Shown here: positions 1 to 9,466 of the stretch, piece after piece
Layout of the letters: every line of letters begins with the position of its first letter
Numbering within the stretch: position 1 is the stretch's first letter
Assembly (NCBI GenBank): GCA_910592205.1
Contig: CAJVPJ010000269.1
Span: 1-31,327, forward strand
From: Paraglomus occultum
Taxonomy: Eukaryota > Glomeromycota > Glomeromycetes > Paraglomerales > Paraglomeraceae
Direction: 5' to 3'
Length of the DNA: 31,327 nt
The notes under the pieces: generated by a model
What the model was told of the DNA's origin: nothing
What the model saw: the letters and a program-made list of their open reading frames with translations, nothing else
Database searches by the model: none
Made by a program: the position numbers and the translations under genes

Positions 1-1
1 C

Positions 2-499
2 TTCGAAAAAATAGATTTTTCATATGTTTTACTATGTGATCGACAAAAATTACGTAGACTTTTGTCCAGTGAGTGTAGGGTTGTATTTGAAACACGGGGC
101 CAGAACTTTCAATTAAGTAGTGAAAATGAAGTTCGTGAAATGGCACATAGTGTGCTTACTGGCTTAACTTGGCTGCATAAAAATGGTTACGTTCATCGTG
201 ACATTCGGATTTCAAATGTTGTCTTTGTTCCTAACATCAGAAACTATAGGTATGCTCTTATTGATTTTGAGCATGGTAGTGCAGATGGATTAGAAGCATC
301 TGAACGTTTAATGGACTGGGATGGTGCAACACTCATGAGTAATAACAAGTATACATCACAGTCTGACTTGTACCAGTTTGGGAAAATGCTTAGAAATCTT
401 AATATAGTGAATTCAGAAGTTGGGAAGAAGTTCTTAGACGATTTGAGAAATAAGAGTGTTGATACAAGTAATATACTTGATCATGCATGGTTCAGATAA
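2..499 (+). CDS. Kinase-like protein, C-terminal part (5' end outside window)
   Basis: The frame is open from base 2 to a TAA at 497-499, so the start lies left of the window and 165 codons are visible. The catalytic loop HRDIRISNVVF has the HRD aspartate and the downstream asparagine. About 20 residues later LIDFEHG stands where DFG would be, so the metal-binding Asp is present but the Gly is replaced by Glu. The N-lobe is not in view. The segment TSQSDLYQFGKML fits the start of the helical C-lobe. It resembles the expanded kinase-like families of mycorrhizal fungi, many of unknown substrate. No stop or frame break is visible, so it may be functional. It differs from the second kinase-like gene near 3.3-4.7 kb, which lacks the catalytic Asp. 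Substrate and pathway cannot be told. Confidence 0.7.
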   Translation, partial: FEKIDFSYVLLCDRQKLRRLLSSECRVVFETRGQNFQLSSENEVREMAHSVLTGLTWLHKNGYVHRDIRISNVVFVPNIRNYRYALIDFEHGSADGLEASERLMDWDGATLMSNNKYTSQSDLYQFGKMLRNLNIVNSEVGKKFLDDLRNKSVDTSNILDHAWFR

Positions 500-831
500 A
501 TCAAGCTTATCTAATAACTTCATGTAAAAGCTTTTACTTTTTATTTTTCATGGACTCTACAGTAACTCGAGCATTAGTCCAAATAAAAATAACAGACATT
601 TAAACTAAATCAACTTTGTTCAGTTGAGTGTGTTACTGTTGATTGATGTGACATGGTTTGATTAGTTCTGCATTCATTTGTGTTAGTATGATCGTGCTGT
701 TGCTTTACTAAAAACCTTACTACCAATTCAAGAAGTTAACCATACCTGTATGGTTCAAAACTGCAGTCATCAATATTGACCTAGACCCCCTACTTAAAGC
801 ACATATAGATTCTACATGAACAATAAAATTA
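500..831. other. Non-coding spacer
   Basis: AT-rich sequence between the kinase-like stop and the left end of the mobile element. It presumably holds the 3' untranslated region of the upstream gene. I see no coding potential, repeat or RNA gene. Confidence 0.5.
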
Positions 832-853
832 TATATAGGAATACCTGTATATG
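832..853 (+). repeat. Left terminal inverted repeat of the DUF7869-type element
   Basis: A 22-bp end beginning TATATAGGAATAC. It matches the reverse complement of 2816-2837 at 20 of 22 positions, and the similarity continues into the coding copy. Confidence 0.55.
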
Positions 854-1054
854 GAAAATTATAATTATAACGGTTCAACCGAATATGAAAAAGCAATGCG
901 TTTCTTGGAGATAGGTTGTAAATGTGGTTGCTCAAAAAGGATTCCAAGAGAAAATTTTGCCGAATTACGTGAGGCGTTTCAAGCTCTCGCTAGATATAAG
1001 CAATGTCACTATAATCATTATTGCTTGTATTGTAAGATAATATTTTGTAAGTAG
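851..1054 (+). pseudogene. Inverted 5' fragment of the DUF7869-type protein
   Basis: The plus-strand reading has the Cys-rich motif GCKCGCSKRIPRENFAEL followed by REAFQALAR. The minus-strand copy at 2800-2676 reads GCDCGCSKIIPREKFAEL and REAFQALSR, so this is a second, diverged copy of the same N-terminus in inverted orientation. Similarity fades near 998, after which the frame runs into unrelated codons and stops at 1052-1054. It is a fragment of about 50 recognisable codons, not a complete gene. The three close Cys suggest a small metal site in the intact protein, but that is inference. Confidence 0.65.
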
Positions 1055-1206
1055 CATTTAAATTTTTTTTCTTTTTCAAAAAAGCAAAAATTGCAATGTC
1101 ATTTATCTCCTCTTCTTAACTCAATAGCTTGGTATTCTAACTTCATTATTTATTCTTTTGTAATATGTAAGTGTTGAACTTTTCTTGAGTTATTACTTTT
1201 GCTTGC

Positions 1207-1420
1207 TTAACTTCTGCTTTTGACTTTGTTAGTTAGGAGTTTAATTTTGTTTTGTTTCTTTGGCAAAGTTGACAGTTCTTGAAGTTGCTTGTTTGTTAAA
1301 TAATTCTGCCATGCCACAACATTTTCCAGCATCTCTATTTTTTTCGAAGCTCTTCTAAGTTGTCATTTTTTTTTGCTTTGCCTTACTCTCCATTTTCTAG
1401 CTACTTCAAGAGCATCTAAA
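1207..1420 (-). pseudogene. Coiled-coil (bZIP-like) remnant joined to the element's 3' side
   Basis: Past the point where the DUF7869 similarity ends (about 1420), the minus strand still reads like protein: ARKWRVRQSKK, then LEELRKK, IEMLENVVAWQNYL and NKQLQELSTLPKK, ending at TAA 1209-1207. Hydrophobic residues fall at positions 1, 4, 8, 11 and 15, as in a coiled coil after a basic stretch, a bZIP-like arrangement. Two homopolymer frame breaks interrupt it, one in an A9 run (T9 at 1366-1374) and one in an A7 run near 1337-1344. It may be a different gene fragment captured by, or fused to, the element. Identity is uncertain. Confidence 0.4.
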
Positions 1421-2810
1421 TGGCATTTAGAAATGTTACTCGATTTTTTCACAACTTCAACGATATTGTTTACACAATTTACCGTTGTTTTGCGATATAG
1501 TTTCTTAACCAATCCAAAACTACCATCACACTTGAATTTAGTATGTCCAGGTATCATAAAATTTAATTCGATGCTATCATAATAACCGCAAATTATCAAA
1601 TACAGATAAAATCAAATGGTAGCATTATTTTTATTCTGTCCTCCCGCATTGTCACAAGTAATTTTTAATTTTTTTTTCACCTTTATTCAATCGTTTAATT
1701 CCATCGAATACCATGCTTAGCGTGCCATTAGGACCTTTGCCGATAATTTCGTCCTCATCGAGAACGTAATTAATCTGTTCGCGTACTGCTTCATCTTGGA
1801 TACCAAATAAATGCACCTTACGCGGACTGAGGTAATAAATTTTACTTACCTGTTGATCGAAATGGGCACGTGAACGTTTTGTGCCCAATCGTAACTGTAA
1901 TGAGCAGTCGCGTCAACGATACAATAATCAACTTTACCTCCTGCCATACAATAATTTTCGTCTACTAATTTTCTTTGTTCTTCTGCTAATTTCGTATTTT
2001 TGTTGTAATAGTTTCTCTCTAATTTAGCTTTAATTAAATGTTTTTTGAATTTTTTCAGTAAATCTTTCGCTTCTTCTTCCTTACGAGCATTATACTGTAA
2101 GCCGTTCCGAAATGTTGGCACGCGTCACATAAATCCGTTCTTGGACTCATGATTTGAATATACGGCGTTAATTGGTGTCATAACTTGCGAAATGCATCAT
2201 ATTTTAACAATTTCAACGTGCTATTGTTTTCGAGACCTGCAATAAAATCGCGATAGACCGATTTATAACTTGTTTCAGCTGGCAAGAGTGTAAGCGATTG
2301 AGTAATGCGATTGACATTTCTACCAGGGCTTGGTAGTCCATGAATTTCAGCATAGTTTTTGAGAAAAATTTTCACGGCAGTAGCAACGGTTATATCAATG
2401 GTGATTTTGGTTTTCCATCGCGGCATTCGTTTTATGTTACCATGAACGCGCGGTATGATACCATTCGTTGCTAGATGGTTTCTGACATTTTCGAAGTGCG
2501 TACGGCCAATTCCTAACATATTGAGATACGTTTTCTGACAGAGGGGCGTATTGTGATCTCAATAATAAAAAGTTCTCTTATTAGAACGCGATTTCCTTTT
2601 AAGACGTCGACTGGCAGTTATTTCTCCGCCATTCATCGCTTTCAACTGGGCCATTATAAATATGTCTTGTTCGGATCTAGAGAGAGCTTGAAACGCTTCA
2701 CGTAATTCAGCAAACTTTTCTCTCGGAATTATTTTTGAGCAACCACAGTCGCAACCTGTCTCTAAAAAACGGATTGTCTTTTCATATTCAGTAAACTGTC
2801 GTAATTATTA
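1421..2810 (-). pseudogene. DUF7869-type transposon protein, broken
   Basis: Read right to left, recognisable blocks are: Cys-rich GCDCGCSK; MLGIGRTHFENVRNHL; LPSPGRNVNRITQSLTLLP; MSPRTDLCDACQHF; YCIVDATAHYSYDWAQNVHV; IYYLSPRKVHLFGIQDEA; a block reading CDNAGGQNKNNAT; and MIPGHTKFKCDGSFGL. Block order and the D-rich core (CDNAGGQNKN, PGHTKF) fit the DUF7869 family, thought to be an RNase H-like nuclease fold. Frame is broken by TGA codons at about 2562-2564, 2179-2181 and 1611-1613, each where Trp is expected. There are also one-base shifts near 2115, 1858 and 1670, the last in a long A run. Three other Trp codons remain TGG. The natural C-terminus after the KCHL block is missing. Confidence 0.65.
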
Positions 2811-2815
2811 TTATT

Positions 2816-2837
2816 CATATACAGATAATCCTATATA
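2816..2837 (-). repeat. Right terminal inverted repeat of the DUF7869-type element
   Basis: The reverse complement begins TATATAGGATTAT and matches 832-853 at 20 of 22 positions. Confidence 0.55.
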
Positions 2838-3280
2838 TTAGTTTTATAATTCACGTATAATCCATGTGTTGATTGAGATTTTAAATCGATTGGCATAGGT
2901 CTTGTTGCATAATTCCATCCCAAACAAATAAATTCATTAACCAGGAAGAACTACTAAACACTAATATCAATGCATCTCAAATTCATATTGCAGATGATAA
3001 TGATGATCAAACATTTTCATTCATACATCACCACACTACAGTATTCATAAAACCATATGCATTTATTAACACACCCCCCCCCCCCAGCACACAAAGCACA
3101 GCAGCAAGATGGAATGCCATCATGTAATGATGGGTCTATCTCATTAAAAAAATTATTTTATAATGATCCATCTATTTACAATTAATTCCCATTCTTTCTA
3201 AAGAGTCCAAAATGAAAATCTCAATTTATCATAGCAAGCTGGGTGCCTTTCTCTAGCACATAGAAATAAGGCCAAGGTAA
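2838..3280. other. Non-coding spacer with a 12-C run
   Basis: AT-rich sequence with no supported coding region. It includes an uninterrupted run of 12 C at 3074-3085. The right part probably holds the 3' untranslated region of the minus-strand kinase-like gene. Confidence 0.5.
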
Positions 3281-4740
3281 TCAGTAGTCTGGATGCCATT
3301 CAGAAAGTTTCTTCTGAGTGCACTCAACATTCTTATATATAGATTTAACAAGATGCTGGTCATGTTCAATTCTGATAAGTTTATGAAGACCAACTCCATT
3401 AGCCCAGTTGATCCCTGGATTCATGTTTCCAGGGTACCTTGCTTCTCCATCCGCCCAGTCAAAATCAACAAATCTTACTTCTCCACTTCTCCAGAGAATA
3501 TTCACTGCACCATGAACCAAGCCATTTTTGTGAAGAGTGTTCATTGCTGTCAAAACTGCCTGCTGTGTCATAGCAATCTCACCAGCTGCAAGTTTATCAA
3601 GAAAAACAAATCCCTCAAGAAATTCCATGATAACTATTTTCCACCCATAACCAATGTCCACAACTGATTCAAGAGCAGGTGCAATTTTCAATTCTGCACA
3701 CCTGCGGTGGGCATTTTCTGAGTACTTACATACAAACTTTACAATGACTGTCTGCTTGATGCCCTGCTCATCATGCATCTCAGCTAACCAGACGCGTCTT
3801 TTGTCAGAGAACCTTTCAATATATTCTAGTCTTGGCACACAACTCGCCATTTGAGATCCCACTGGGATTAAAGGCTCACATATTGCTTTTTCCAAAAGAC
3901 AGCACCAGCTATCCCCAACCAAGGACCTACATATGAACATAAATTAACAACATAACTTAAAGAGCAACAATTATATTGTGTATACAAAACAATACCTGTT
4001 AGATACAGAAGGAATACTGGTAGACGAGATTTGATAACAGGAGATGCTTCCTGTTTAAACTTTCTGATAAATTCAATATAGTATGCTGATGACTGGATAT
4101 AAGCACATGCATGGCCCATTCCGAGCTCTGGCTTTACTTCTAAGTTTAACAAAGGTGCTTCAATGTTCCCTCTAACATACTGTACATAATACTGCCATCT
4201 GTAGTTGGACCTTTTCCAGCTTTACTAACTTTTTCAAAGGCATAACTTATGAATGTCTCTTTAAGATATTGACTTAAAAGGAGGCAAAAGGCCATTTTCC
4301 TTGCATCTTCATCTGGAAATGTATATGACATCTTGCATGAAAGTTCAATAGCAAAGTCTACATCACACTTGTCAACTTGACAATCCCTGAAACCTATCTG
4401 AAAATCAGCAAAAATAGGTTCACAGAGAGTAATAGGTAATCCAGACGCCATATATGGGTGATAGTTCAAGATAACTGGATCATCAACCTCCTGAAACTCC
4501 TTCCAATTCTTTGGTTGGGCCGCTGTAGATGGAAGACGTGGGAAATCTTCTACTTGAGTGTGAAATAAATCCCTTCCTACTATTGCACATTTACTTTGAT
4601 CTCCATCTGGCACCATGGCTATAAACAAGAGATAATGTATAAGATGCAAAGTCTTACCATTGTTACATTCTACATACTACAGTAATGTCTGACAGCTAAG
4701 AAAAGGTAGAAACACTTACCCAGCTTTACATGATATGGAT
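3281..4740 (-). pseudogene. Kinase-like protein, frame-broken and lacking the catalytic Asp
   Basis: Visible exons on the minus strand are 4740-4720 (21 nt, DPYHVKL), about 4617-3996 and 3926-3281, with normal GT-AG borders. The N-terminal module reads GRDLFHTQVEDFPRLPS, then AGKGPTTDGSIMYSML, then GIAGAVFWKK. The C-terminal half is kinase-like: VIVKFVCKY, IVIMEFLEG, then NTLHKNGLVHG and RFVDFDWADGEARYPG, where DFDW stands for DFG. The catalytic loop reads LVHGAVNILWRSGEV. Relatives, as I remember them, have a longer HGD-containing loop, so the catalytic Asp seems deleted. Two one-base frame breaks also occur, at a CCC near 4168-4170 and at a T5 run (3887-3891). The first exons were not found. 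The gene is probably dead, or at best encodes a pseudokinase. Confidence 0.6.
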
Positions 4741-4918
4741 CTGAAATACCAAAAGCAATTATTATCTTAATATTAAAGGTTATGCTCCTGACCTATCATT
4801 TGTTCCAAAGGGCTTTCAAAGTGCACTCTACCACAGCTATATTCCTCATTGAACTAAAAACACTCACCAATTCAGAAGCAAAGACTTGTTGCAAGTGTAC
4901 AATTATGCATGTTGTATT

Positions 4919-5240
4919 TTAGATGAACAGCAATGGCGGGGTCATGTAACCTATTACTATGCCATCAGTGATGGACTCTCCTCTATCAACTTTTATCGTT
5001 TGTACCAAGAAGGAAAGCATTTGGAGTAGGAGGCTGTGGAAGGTTTGCTTTTGTTTGACAATGGCAATAGTGATAAGGGACTGCAATGTCTTTTGGCTCT
5101 GATTTTTGCTTCTACAGAGGACCATGCCTTTGTTCTACCTCAAGTACAAGACATCTTCAGCAAGATATGGCTGGAGAGTTTGGGTATCATTGATTTTAAA
5201 AACGTATGGAGCATTTTTTTTTGTTTAAAATACTTCTAAT
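4919..5240 (+). pseudogene. Unidentified coding-like remnant with an in-frame TAG
   Basis: From about 4922 the plus strand reads as plausible protein (EQQWRGHVTYYYAISDG, SSINFYRLYQEGKHLE). It meets TAG at 5027-5029 and continues in the same frame with similar quality (EAVEGLLLFDNGNSDKG, HAFVLPQVQDIFSKIWLESL) until TAA at 5237-5239. The unbroken frame across the stop suggests one nonsense change in a former exon. A TTTTAG just before 4921 could be a splice acceptor. I do not recognise the family and propose no function. Confidence 0.35.
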
Positions 5241-5306
5241 AGTGCTGTAGTTCTTGGGTTCCATGGTGGATTTAATGTAAATTAGTTTCATATTAATATT
5301 TTATAT

Positions 5307-5330
5307 ATATATAGGGATAGTCCTATATAT
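5307..5330. repeat. TATATAGG palindrome resembling the DUF7869-type element ends
   Basis: Nine-bp inverted arms (ATATATAGG at 5307-5315 and CCTATATAT at 5322-5330) flank the 6-bp spacer GATAGT. The arms equal the outermost bases of the inverted repeats at 832 and 2837. It could be a footprint or a very short internally deleted copy, or just chance in AT-rich DNA. Confidence 0.35.
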
Positions 5331-5702
5331 TCATCCCATTCTGGCATGATAAAGTGAGCATTAAGATTAACAAGTCCATAAGTCATGAATGAGCACCATT
5401 TATCATCAAAACGTCATCATTCACCCTGGTCAATCTTACAATCACATCATAATCAGCCTCTCATTTATGTCACATAATAAATGTTCACTTTGTCTGGTTT
5501 TGTTGCAACATGCCCCATATAATTAATCGACTTGCGTCTTATGTCATTCCTACGTTGCGCTTGCTTTAGAATTTTAGTTTACGTATTGCAACCCTTCTAT
5601 AAAATTCACCTTAGAAACCTCTTAATCGCAATTTGAACAAGCCCAGAAAGAATGCAAATGATAATGCGATAATACTAATGTGAAAATCCACTATAACATC
5701 AA
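5331..5702. other. Non-coding spacer
   Basis: AT-rich stretch with no supported gene. It contains scattered short repeats of ATCAT/ATGAT type but no clear structure. Confidence 0.4.
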
Positions 5703-5797
5703 TGGGAGTGGAGCAGATCTCTCGCGATTCCATTGGGTCAAATTGTATGGCAGCCAATAAAACTGCAAATGCAGGATCACGTTCTGCTCCGCTTTAG
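5703..5797. mobile_element. 95-bp MITE-like palindromic element, copy 1
   Basis: It aligns end to end with 20423-20517, and both copies are 95 bp long. The right end is TCTGCTCCGCTTTAG. The left end is a degraded form of its inverse, since TGGGAGTGGAGCAGA replaces the CTAAAGCGGAGCAGA of copy 2. The core carries CAGCCAATAAAACTGC, a CCAAT-type motif. No clear target duplication is seen. It lies about 400 bp upstream of the GID8 start. Confidence 0.7.
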
Positions 5798-6199
5798 CAT
5801 CCAATGTCGAACATGATCGTGTAACACACATTCGATCACTTATTATTATGTGAATAGAATGTCAGTTAATATAGTATGACCATTCAGTGTTGTATGCTGG
5901 ATAATCCATACAGCTGAAGAGATGCTGATGTCAAGAAGCTACACCGAAGTTATGGGGGAGACTGAGGTTGACTCAAAGAGGCATTCGAACAAGACTGCAA
6001 TATCCTATACTCTGAACAATCACCATTGGACGTATTTCAGTCACATGACACAGATCGTTCAGACTTTCAAACCAGAAGACGATTAACACATTCGAACAAC
6101 AAAAAGCAGAAAGAATACACGAGACAAGATGGTATTTGGCCTCTTTTTATTTGTAGCCATGTTCGCTGTCCCCACTTTAATACAACTCGCGCTTTTATC

Positions 6200-7410
6200 A
6201 TGCAGACAAGCACACCGTCAAGCACACAGAAAAAAGTAGTGGCACGAAGTGAGTGGGAAAAAAAGTTATCTGAAGTAGAAGTAAACAAAAGGTGAGTCGT
6301 GGAGTCTGTTGTGAAGGATTTTTCTGTCCTCGTGATGACTTTGCAAGTGGGAATCTCACAGAATGTTTAATGACGAAAAGCCTTTTTGGTTCTTGCTTCT
6401 GAAAAAGAGAAAGATAAACAAAACAGCTGATTTTTTTTGAAGCGCTATCAAATGCTAATGTTGTTTTTATCCAATAGAGATCTGAATAAGCTCGTTATGA
6501 ATTATCTTGTAATTGAGGGTTATAAGGATGCGGCAGAAAAGTTTAGTCAAGAGTGCGGATTACAGTTGGACACGGATTTGGAATCGATACAAGATAGAGA
6601 GCTGATTCTTAATGCAATTCAAAATGGCAACGTTGAAGAAGCAATCGAACGAGTAAACGATCTTAATCCAGAGGTAATTTTTGTCAAAAATTTTGCTTGT
6701 TAATTGCTGGACCGTGATTAAGCCTTTTTTCATGCACCACGCTGAGACTTGTTGTCAATGCTGATACCCAATCACCAACTTCAGTCTTCAATATGAGTCA
6801 CAAGAAACTTTTGTATCTGTTATGGGAGTTGTGTATTCTACGACCCTACTGACAATTTCTGTAATTGATAGATACTCGATACACACCCAAGACTCTATTT
6901 TCATCTTCAACAACAACAATTAATTGAATATATTCGTCAAGGAAAAATAGCAAGGGCACTTGAATTTGCTCAGGAAGAACTTGCTCCTCGTGGGGAGGAT
7001 AATGTAAGATATAATCTATCGGATAATACGATCATATTATATTAATTGTTTGTTAATATATTAATAGCAAATCTGTCGTTATTTCTTTTTGCCTCTTCCC
7101 ACCTTTTTCCATTAACTAGCCTGAATTTTTAGAAGAACTTGAACGAACAATGACCCTTTTAGCTTTTGAGGATAATAATCAATCACCGGTGGGAGATCTG
7201 CTCCACCCTGCACAACGACGGCGCACAGCACGCGAACTGAATGCAGCCATTCTCACATCGCAAAGTCAAGAAAAGGATCCCAAGCTACCAAGTCTGCTGA
7301 AAATGCTGGTTTGGGCACAGAATCAGTTAGACGAGAAGATGTCATATCCACGAATTAATAATTTGGCAACTGCCGAGCTGGTCGATAATGAAGACACCAC
7401 CACCCTATGA
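6200..7410 (+). CDS. GID8: GID8-type subunit of the GID/CTLH E3 ubiquitin ligase
   Basis: Four exons: 6200-6291, 6478-6673, 6872-7003 and 7120-7410, giving 236 aa, close to the 228 aa of human GID8/TWA1. A LisH motif (about residues 32-64, [20 protein letters not shown]) is followed by a CTLH region ([20 protein letters not shown], then [15 protein letters not shown]) and a CRA region ([35 protein letters not shown]). In known GID/CTLH complexes this subunit is the scaffold linking substrate receptors to the RING subunits; in yeast the ligase degrades gluconeogenic enzymes. ATG 6200 was chosen because it gives the usual short N-terminus. An in-frame ATG at 6026 would add 58 residues of low-complexity character. 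All introns have GT-AG borders and the frame closes cleanly. Confidence 0.93.
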
Positions 7411-9466
7411 AAAAATTTTATCTTTTCGATATAGAGCAGCCACGCACTTTAAAGAAAAATAAAAAGACAAAAAAACACCCCCGAAGCCAAGAGAACGGAG
7501 ATCGTTATTAATATTTCTTTGCAAAGACGTTTTATGCAAAGGTAATAATAATTTGTAATGTAATATTAAGATCATCATATGTATATTAGAATTAAATTAA
7601 AATTTATAGACCAGTAATCTAAATTCAACTCGAGTGGCTATTTTCCTTTGCATTGGTTATGTGGTTGGATTTAATAGCCGGGTGGTTTAATGACATCTCC
7701 AGCAATTATATTATTCTTAGATGTCTCGTGAATCGATGGCTCGAATATTATGTTTTCTGACCATCACTCTCACCTGACCAGCCTCTTTCCAATCCGACAG
7801 ACAATCCGAAGAATAACTGTCTCACAAAATCTGCAATGCTTCCTACAAGTAACCTGTTCTCATGGAGTTTTTTTTTTTTTCCGAACCTAATCTGATGACC
7901 CAAGTCCGATGACAAACATGGTTCCTTCTTTGGACGCTGGCAGATTTTGTTGCCCGTCGATAAAATGTACAGATCACGCAATTTTTTTAGACTAAGACCC
8001 CATGTTACGCGAACGCGAGAAGGCTATGAGCAAAACGGAGAGAGAATATGTTATGTGACCTCTTCAAAGAAACGGAGGAATGTTAGTTTGTTCGCAAGCT
8101 ATCAACGCTGTAGCTATGACGGTACTGGATATGCCACATAAAACGGTACGAATTAGTGCCTCAAATATATACAACACTACATGTTTCAAACTGCTGAAAT
8201 GCCGTAAATAATACCATTCTTTTATCTTTTTTATCCTCAATTTTTCTCGAGTCTGCATTTGTCAATATTAAAATTCGAAATTGCCCAAAATGACAAGTTA
8301 CAAAAACACTTTACAAATACGGAGCTCTCATAATTCTTTTAACAATTTTTTGTACAGTAACCTCGACGCCTTATGAACGCTCTTAATTATCAAACACGTA
8401 GTGATATATGAGTATATACCCGTTCCATGCTAAATTGTCACGTTCTTTGATTAATCGGGATTTATACGACACGCAGTAAAGAAACTCGTTTCATTAATTA
8501 TTATATGATTAGAACTTTGTGTGACCGTTCTTATCAACGCCGTTGAATCATAAATGGAAATCACGAGCCTTCGAATTTTCAAAATATTCTAATACACTGC
8601 ATACACTTGCATGCAAAACGCTAGGTAAAACTTTTAACTAGTATTAAAGCATACTTTTTGCGAATGGACCAATTAAGGAATCCACATGTAGGTGATACGC
8701 AGTCCGACCATTTGATATTCGACAATGGAGAGAAGAAGGATTTGGACGTTTTCATTTATCAAGCCATCATCTGATAAATAATAAGGATTCCATGATCAAT
8801 GTTCGTATTATGCATTAATAGGTCATTTACCGCGTGTACCGCATATTGTGAGACAATGCTTGATTAACAAATTTCATAGTACATGTCCATAAGTGTAAGA
8901 TCTACGCCTGAAAGCAACTTAAATGACCATCGGAAAATGTTAAACCATGTCGTGCATGACGACTAATATGCTGTGTAACATGGTCAAATAACTGTGTAGG
9001 AAAATGATATCTATCAAAAACGAAATCTTTCTTTTTTTTTTTCTTTATGTATCTATTTTTTCACAGGAAAATGCTTCTTTGTTTCAGTCATAATCTGCCA
9101 CATGAGAGATATTTCCTTGTTTTCGTTCATGATTTACAAAGATACAATGTGTCTTGGAGTGGGAATTCTTTTCTTTTTTTGGTTTTGGGTCACAAAACCA
9201 TGTAATTTTTCAAACCTGTAATTCTAAAGTCGATCGCAGATAAGCGGTACATACCTGCTTCTATTCCTGTTCACAGTTTCAGCCAATCTACGAAATCTGT
9301 CCAATCAAATGGCAATGAAATTTTAATAAAACCCTTGCTTCTTCGACGTTTTCTCTTCAGGTGATCCCTCAAGCCTCCGCCTCATCCCTTCACAAGACCA
9401 TCTCCTTCCCTCCTCAAGGCGTGTAATCATTCCGTTCTAGCCCGAACACATTGCTCCCTGTCAAGA
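7411..9466. other. Intergenic tract of about 2 kb
   Basis: It starts with the GID8 3' untranslated region (an AATAAA-like AAAAATAAAAAG near 7455) and ends with the DUF202 gene promoter. Short open frames on both strands show no family features or plausible splice partners. No tRNA, repeat array or conserved RNA was recognised. Confidence 0.5.

Larger units (their letters stand above)
832..2837 (-). mobile_element. Decayed DNA element of DUF7869 type with inverted-duplicated end
   Basis: The two outer ends are inverted copies of one another. Positions 832-853 and the reverse complement of 2816-2837 share 20 of 22 bases, both starting TATATAGGA and ending CTGTATATG. The similarity continues inward for about 165 bp (to about 998 and about 2676), so the 5' coding end of the element is present twice, in opposite orientation. 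The main minus-strand coding copy (2810-1421) resembles the transposon-associated DUF7869 proteins of mycorrhizal fungi. The copy is dead, with at least three premature TGA codons and several one-base frame breaks. No target-site duplication was obvious. The duplicated end could be part of the element's normal structure or a rearrangement that replaced its original 3' end. Confidence 0.6.

Noticed and set aside
1611-2564. TGA read as Trp (alternative genetic code or mitochondrial origin)
   Set aside because: Trp is encoded by TGG elsewhere in the same element and in all neighbouring genes, and TAD1 and GDA1 end in TGA. The TGA codons are therefore stops in a dead copy.
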